In this document: piece after piece, positions 6,943-9,267 of the stretch
Position numbering within the stretch: position 1 is the first letter of the stretch
How the letters are laid out: each line of letters begins with the position of its first letter
Assembly (NCBI GenBank): GCA_963546405.1
Contig: CAUUNL010000063.1
Span: 1 to 9,267, forward strand
DNA length: 9,267 nt
Source of the DNA: Abiotrophia defectiva_A
GTDB lineage: Bacteria; Bacillota; Bacilli; Lactobacillales; Aerococcaceae
Direction of reading: 5' to 3'
Program-made: the position numbers and the translations under genes
The notes under the pieces: model-generated
Databases searched by the model: none
Told to the model about the DNA's origin: nothing
The model's input: only the letters and a program-made list of their open reading frames with translations

Positions 6943-7130
6943 GTGTGAGCCCAGCACCACTTAGACCAAAAGGCGGGCTTGAGGTGGGACCGGCTGCAGC
7001 CAGCCCATGGCTGTCTTCCGCCTTGCGACGCTATCGAAGGGCTAAGTCACTGTCGTTCCAAGCCCTTCAGATACGCGTCACATCCTAGGCACCACAAGCC
7101 CCGCTTTTGGCCGTGGGTCTAGGCTCCCAC
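6943..7130 (+). repeat. Palindromic repeat element, copy C (diverged)
   Basis: The left terminus matches copy B but the right terminus (GTGGGTCTAGGCTCCCAC) has drifted, so the outer stem is partly broken. The inner hairpin has changed on both sides together: left CCTCGC to CGACGC, right GCGAGG to GCGTCA, which keeps two of the three altered positions paired. Confidence 0.9.
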
Positions 7131-7155
7131 TGGACTGCTGAAAAGACCAAAAAAA

Positions 7156-7184
7156 TAGACTAAAACACGTTCTGGATGTATAAT
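7156..7184 (+). promoter_or_regulatory. Candidate promoter of the exported-protein pseudogene
   Basis: TAGACT (7156-7161, four of six matches to the -35 consensus) is 17 bp from a perfect TATAAT (7179-7184). It begins 26 bases past repeat copy C and about 100 bases before the start codon, leaving a leader with a hairpin. Confidence 0.5.
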
Positions 7185-7204
7185 GAGTGTGTAGATAGGA
7201 TTTG

Positions 7205-7250
7205 GATGACGATGTCTTCGAGAAGGGAGGGTTAGGATTAAGTCGTCATC
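7205..7250 (+). promoter_or_regulatory. Inverted repeat in the leader of the pseudogene
   Basis: GATGACGA (7205-7212) and TCGTCATC (7243-7250) are perfect 8-base complements around a 30-base loop that includes GAAGGGAGGG. The true ribosome binding site (7267-7273) lies outside. It may be a leader stem or a regulator site; no function is shown. Confidence 0.3.
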
Positions 7251-7282
7251 AGGCATGCAACTATATAAAGGAGCAATGCAAT

Positions 7283-7717
7283 ATGAAACGTTTTATTTTG
7301 ACCCCACTCACTTTCTTGTTTCTACTGCTCTTTTGTCTTTCGACTTCAAACGTTCAAGCCAATCAATCAGCAGGTGATGACCTATGTTGCTGTCCTAAGA
7401 AGCCACATGAATCTTGGTGTGAAGAATATGCTGTAGAGTGGTTCAAGGGAGCAAATCCAAATGATGTTCGGCCGATTGAAGAAGATTTGACAGCCTATAT
7501 TCCTTAAAAGAAGGACAAAAAACGAGACGCATTTCCAACCTCTATTGTGGTAGAAGAGATTCGATTCTTTAGTTCTCAGCCACCTCAAACCATTTACTAT
7601 ACTAAAAATCACTACTATGGTTATATCCCTTTAGTTAAAATATGGCAACTGGGCCCAATTTACTACGCTCTATATAAGGGCGCGGTTATTTTGCAAGGTC
7701 CAGGGGCAAACCATTGA
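7283..7717 (+). pseudogene. Small exported protein gene broken by one in-frame TAA
   Basis: An ATG at 7283 with AAAGGAG (7267-7273) 9 bases upstream opens a 74-codon frame ending in TAA at 7505-7507. The same frame then stays open for another 69 codons to TGA at 7715-7717, so the ancestral product was probably about 144 residues. The N-terminus is a Sec signal peptide: Lys-Arg, a hydrophobic stretch (about 5-20), then VQA-N as the likely cleavage site. A cysteine cluster follows (DDLCCC near 32-36 and a Cys about 10 residues on). The part after the stop has real-protein character, with Tyr-rich TIYYTKNHYYGYIPL and YYALYKGAVI. There is no internal start with a ribosome binding site. The region is more AT-rich than its neighbours, which suggests transfer. 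Alternatives are a functional 74-residue peptide, or a sequencing error. I do not recognise the family. Confidence 0.7.
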
Positions 7718-7746
7718 GTTAGAAAATAACAATTCCCCTTTCATGT

Positions 7747-7796
7747 AAAGCACCCCATAAGTTGGACTTTTAATGTCTAACTTATGGGGTGCTTTT
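7747..7796. terminator. Long hairpin, bidirectional terminator or paired transposon ends
   Basis: AAAGCACCCCATAAGTTGG and onward (7747-7767) pairs with 7775-7795 in a 21-bp stem with a single G-T pair and a 7-base loop, flanked by A and T runs, so it can terminate from either side. It lies 30 bases after the pseudogene end and before inverted repeat copy D. The arms GCACCCCATAAGTTGGAC and GCACCCCATAAGTTAGAC, read inward, resemble IS150-group IS3-family inverted repeats from memory; no transposase is present. Confidence 0.75.
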
Positions 7797-7840
7797 CAAG
7801 AGGCAAAAACCTAGCTTCCTTCATTTTTGCCAATAGTCCA

Positions 7841-8029
7841 GTGTGAGACCAGCCCCACGACCAAAAGCGGTGCTAGTGGTGAAGAGGATGCCTCGCGTAT
7901 CAGAAGGGCTTGGAACGCTAGTGACCTAGCCCTTCGATAGCGAGGCAAGGCGGAAGACAGCGGTAGGCTGGCTGAAGCCGGTCCCACCACTAGCCCCGTC
8001 TTTTGGTTCAAGTGGGGCTGGGCTCACAC
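7841..8029 (-). repeat. Palindromic repeat element, copy D, inverted
   Basis: This is the same element as copies A-C on the opposite strand, 189 bp. Its termini GTGTGAGACCAGCCCCAC and (other end, reverse complement) GTGTGAGCCCAGCCCCAC match at 17 of 18 positions. Relative to copy B the outer stem has changed on both arms together, for example GCTTGTGGTG with CACCACAAGC becoming GCTAGTGGTG with CACCACTAGC. The TGGACTA next to the right terminus of A and B is also kept, but the rest of the spacer is not. It is a single copy, not a tandem. Confidence 0.93.
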
Positions 8030-8043
8030 GTTTTAAGGCATAG

Positions 8044-8068
8044 AAAAAAGAGCGGGGAACTCCCACCC
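8044..8068 (-). terminator. Rho-independent terminator of the glycosyltransferase gene
   Basis: On the minus strand GGGTGGG (8068 to 8062) pairs with CCCGCTC (8056 to 8050), including two G-U pairs, followed by six T residues (8049 to 8044). It starts 10 bases after the stop codon. Repeat copy D begins 14 bases further on. Confidence 0.7.
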
Positions 8069-8078
8069 TTTAATTATC

Positions 8079-9101
8079 TTATAATCCTTGCCGTTCCTGG
8101 CTAGTCCGAATGGCATGGCCGTAGATGCGGCCTAGTTCTTGGCCGATGACCGCTAGGTCGCGTTGGACCGCCACGGGATAGGCTGCCTGGGTCAAGTCAG
8201 GCAGTTGTTGGGCTTGGCTAGCCCGAATCAGCCGCTCGAAGTCATCGACATCCTTGGCCTTGTAGACATTGACCTGGTCGGTCAACCAGTCATCAAAGAC
8301 CGGAATGTCCCGAACGATGAATTTGGCATGGGCAGCACAGGCCTCGACGGCCGGAATGCCCTCGGTTTCTTCCAAGGTAGGGAAGAGGTAGAGGTCGCTA
8401 CCCTGCATGGCCTGAATGATCTGCTGATTGTCGACATAACCGGCAAAGGTCAAGTTGGCTGGCGGATTAGAGACGGCAGCCCGAATAGCGGACGGCACTA
8501 GGTTCAAGTCCGTATAGCCAAACCAGATGAAGCGGATATGGGGCAGGCGCTTAGCCAACTCCACAAAATCTAGAATGCCCTTGCGTTCTAGGTAGAGGCC
8601 AATCCCGATGCAGACGAAGTCTTGCTCGGTCAGTCCGTAGCGAGCCCGGAAGAGCTCCCGCGCCTGTGGCTGAGGGGCAAATTTCTCTAGCTCGATACCG
8701 TTAGACAGGACGAAGATTTCCCGACCCATATGATAGGAATCTAGTAGACGCTTAGAGTAGGGCGTAGGCGTAATGAGGACATCGCCTTGCTGATAGCAGG
8801 TCATGAGCCAACGCTTGAAGATAGGCGCTAGCTGATTAGAGAAGCGGAAGGAATTACGGAAGTCTTCCATGGTCGAGTGGGCATGGTAGACGACCGGAAT
8901 GCCCTGCTTGCGACATTTGCGGGCGAAGAGCATGGATTGGGGGAAGTAGGTATTGATATGTAATAAATCGAAGGAGTCCTTGGGATCGGTGGTGTAGTCA
9001 ATCCCGGCATGTTCCAAGGCCTTCATTTGATGTTTAATTGATTTACCAAGGCCAGATTTGGCGATCTTGTCGAGATGTTGACTGTAGAGTAGGACTTTCA
9101 C
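8079..9101 (-). CDS. GT4-family glycosyltransferase, CpoA/LafB/BgsA-like
   Basis: This is a retaining, nucleotide-sugar-dependent glycosyltransferase of the GT-B fold, family GT4. The 340-residue protein opens MKVLLYSQHLDKIAKSGLGK and continues with HINTYFPQS, YHAHSTMEDFRNSF and ITPTPYSK, a pattern I associate with the streptococcal CpoA/LafB and enterococcal BgsA enzymes, which add the second sugar to glucosyl-diacylglycerol, the anchor of lipoteichoic acid. The C-terminal half has Arg173-Lys174 and the Glu245-x7-Glu253 motif (EETEGIPAVE) that bind the sugar nucleotide. It would act at the inner membrane face without a transmembrane helix. The GTG start at 9101 has AAAGGAGG 7 bases upstream. 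Such genes often pair with a lafA/bgsA-type first-sugar transferase; none follows here. A terminator ends the unit. Substrate assignment is from family resemblance only. Confidence 0.88.
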   Translation of the reverse strand: MKVLLYSQHLDKIAKSGLGKSIKHQMKALEHAGIDYTTDPKDSFDLLHINTYFPQSMLFARKCRKQGIPVVYHAHSTMEDFRNSFRFSNQLAPIFKRWLMTCYQQGDVLITPTPYSKRLLDSYHMGREIFVLSNGIELEKFAPQPQARELFRARYGLTEQDFVCIGIGLYLERKGILDFVELAKRLPHIRFIWFGYTDLNLVPSAIRAAVSNPPANLTFAGYVDNQQIIQAMQGSDLYLFPTLEETEGIPAVEACAAHAKFIVRDIPVFDDWLTDQVNVYKAKDVDDFERLIRASQAQQLPDLTQAAYPVAVQRDLAVIGQELGRIYGHAIRTSQERQGL

Positions 9102-9139
9102 CCCGAAACCTCCTTTAAAATGCGATTGCTTTCCTTAAG

Positions 9140-9166
9140 TGTATAGTAATAGAAGCTAGAGTGCAA
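9140..9166 (-). promoter_or_regulatory. Weak candidate promoter of the glycosyltransferase gene
   Basis: On the minus strand TTGCAC (9166 to 9161) is 15 bp from TATACA (9145 to 9140), about 40 bases before the start codon. The spacing is short and the -35 match poor, so the call is tentative. Confidence 0.3.
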
Positions 9167-9211
9167 GTTTGGCCGAGAGAATCCTTAGTGCATTTGAAAA
9201 AATTAAACCAT

Positions 9212-9225
9212 AAATAACGCTTTCA
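9212..9225. promoter_or_regulatory. cre-like site (CcpA binding)
   Basis: On the minus strand TGAAAGCGTTATTT matches the catabolite-responsive element TGWAAGCGYTWNCA closely except at its last bases. It lies about 110 bp before the glycosyltransferase start and just upstream of a candidate promoter reading right, so it could serve either gene. Motif seen, function inferred. Confidence 0.35.
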
Positions 9226-9238
9226 TCTTAAAAATATC

Positions 9239-9266
9239 TTGCACTATAGGCTTGAAGGTGTATACT
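9239..9266 (+). promoter_or_regulatory. Candidate promoter reading right out of the window
   Basis: TTGCAC (9239-9244) is 16 bp from TATACT (9261-9266, five of six matches). It would drive a gene beyond the right edge, divergent from the glycosyltransferase. The -35 match is weak. Confidence 0.3.
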
Positions 9267-9267
9267 T

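Larger units (their letters stand above)
6476..7130 (+). repeat. Tandem array of three ~188-bp palindromic repeat elements
   Basis: Three copies (A 6476-6662, B 6709-6896, C 6943-7130) recur with periods of 233 and 234 bp. A and B are each followed by a nearly identical 46-base spacer (TGGACTACGAAAGGGGATAG and onward), so the duplicated unit is element plus spacer. A and B look about 95 percent identical by eye; C is more diverged. After C, only the beginning of the spacer is recognisable. This fills most of the gap of more than 800 bases between the last operon gene and the next reading frame. I see no credible gene inside it. Confidence 0.95.

Noticed and set aside
6705..7088. An open reading frame across repeat copies B and C, with related open frames in copy A and in copy D on the minus strand
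   Set aside because: The frame stays open in all four copies and one start even has a weak AAGG upstream, but the differences between copies follow stem pairing rather than codon positions, copy A has a one-base deletion, and the composition is dictated by palindromes. I treat it as non-coding.
6476..7130. CRISPR array
   Set aside because: The units are long (~188 bp) and palindromic with near-identical spacers; CRISPR repeats are short and spacers are unique. No cas genes are present.
6476..7130. rRNA or tRNA genes within the repeat block
   Set aside because: The inner loop GTTCCA recalls a tRNA T-loop, but no cloverleaf, acceptor stem or CCA arrangement can be built, and nothing resembles rRNA.
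8163..8501. Open frame on the plus strand opposite the glycosyltransferase
   Set aside because: It is antisense to a gene with clear family motifs and has no start signals or recognisable protein features.

Overview
The window looks like chromosome of a low-to-mid GC Gram-positive (Firmicutes), most likely order Lactobacillales. The reasons are strong AAAGGAG-type ribosome binding sites, use of TTG and GTG starts, many Rho-independent terminators, an Spx protein followed by the adaptor MecA, and a MecA/TrpS/Spx neighbourhood like that of bacilli and lactic acid bacteria. The codon usage is fairly GC-rich for the order, which fits an Aerococcaceae/Abiotrophia-like genome, but that is a guess and not a determination.

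Layout. (1) 1-1117, minus strand: trpS with its own promoter and a short leader; a strong candidate promoter at the end of trpS drives something beyond the left edge. (2) 1118-2637, plus: spxA (thiol-stress regulator, TTG start) and mecA (Clp protease adaptor), each with its own promoter and terminator. (3) 2662-6459, plus: a probable four-gene operon with no internal terminators: a HerA-like (DUF853/YjgR-type) ATPase, a YdhF-like aldo/keto reductase, a Cof-type HAD phosphatase and a small lysine-rich hypothetical protein, closed by a perfect 13-bp-stem terminator. (4) 6460-8043: an accessory island without an intact long gene. It holds three tandem copies (A, B, C; period 233-234 bp) of a ~188-bp imperfectly palindromic element, then a more AT-rich stretch with a small exported-protein gene broken by one in-frame TAA, then a long 21-bp hairpin, then a fourth copy (D) of the element in inverted orientation. 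(5) 8044-9101, minus: a GT4 glycosyltransferase resembling the CpoA/LafB/BgsA glycolipid enzymes, with its own terminator and upstream region; the right edge carries a cre-like site and a candidate outward promoter.

The most interesting object is the repeat family. All four copies can fold into a three-way-junction-like structure: a closing stem made of the two termini, plus internal hairpins. Differences between copies include paired, compensatory changes in both the outer stem (copy D) and an inner hairpin (copy C), which argues that the fold itself has been maintained. Both places where the family occurs lie about 15 bp beyond the terminator of an upstream gene, in that gene's orientation. 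I do not recognise this element as a named family. The core genes on either side are ordinary.
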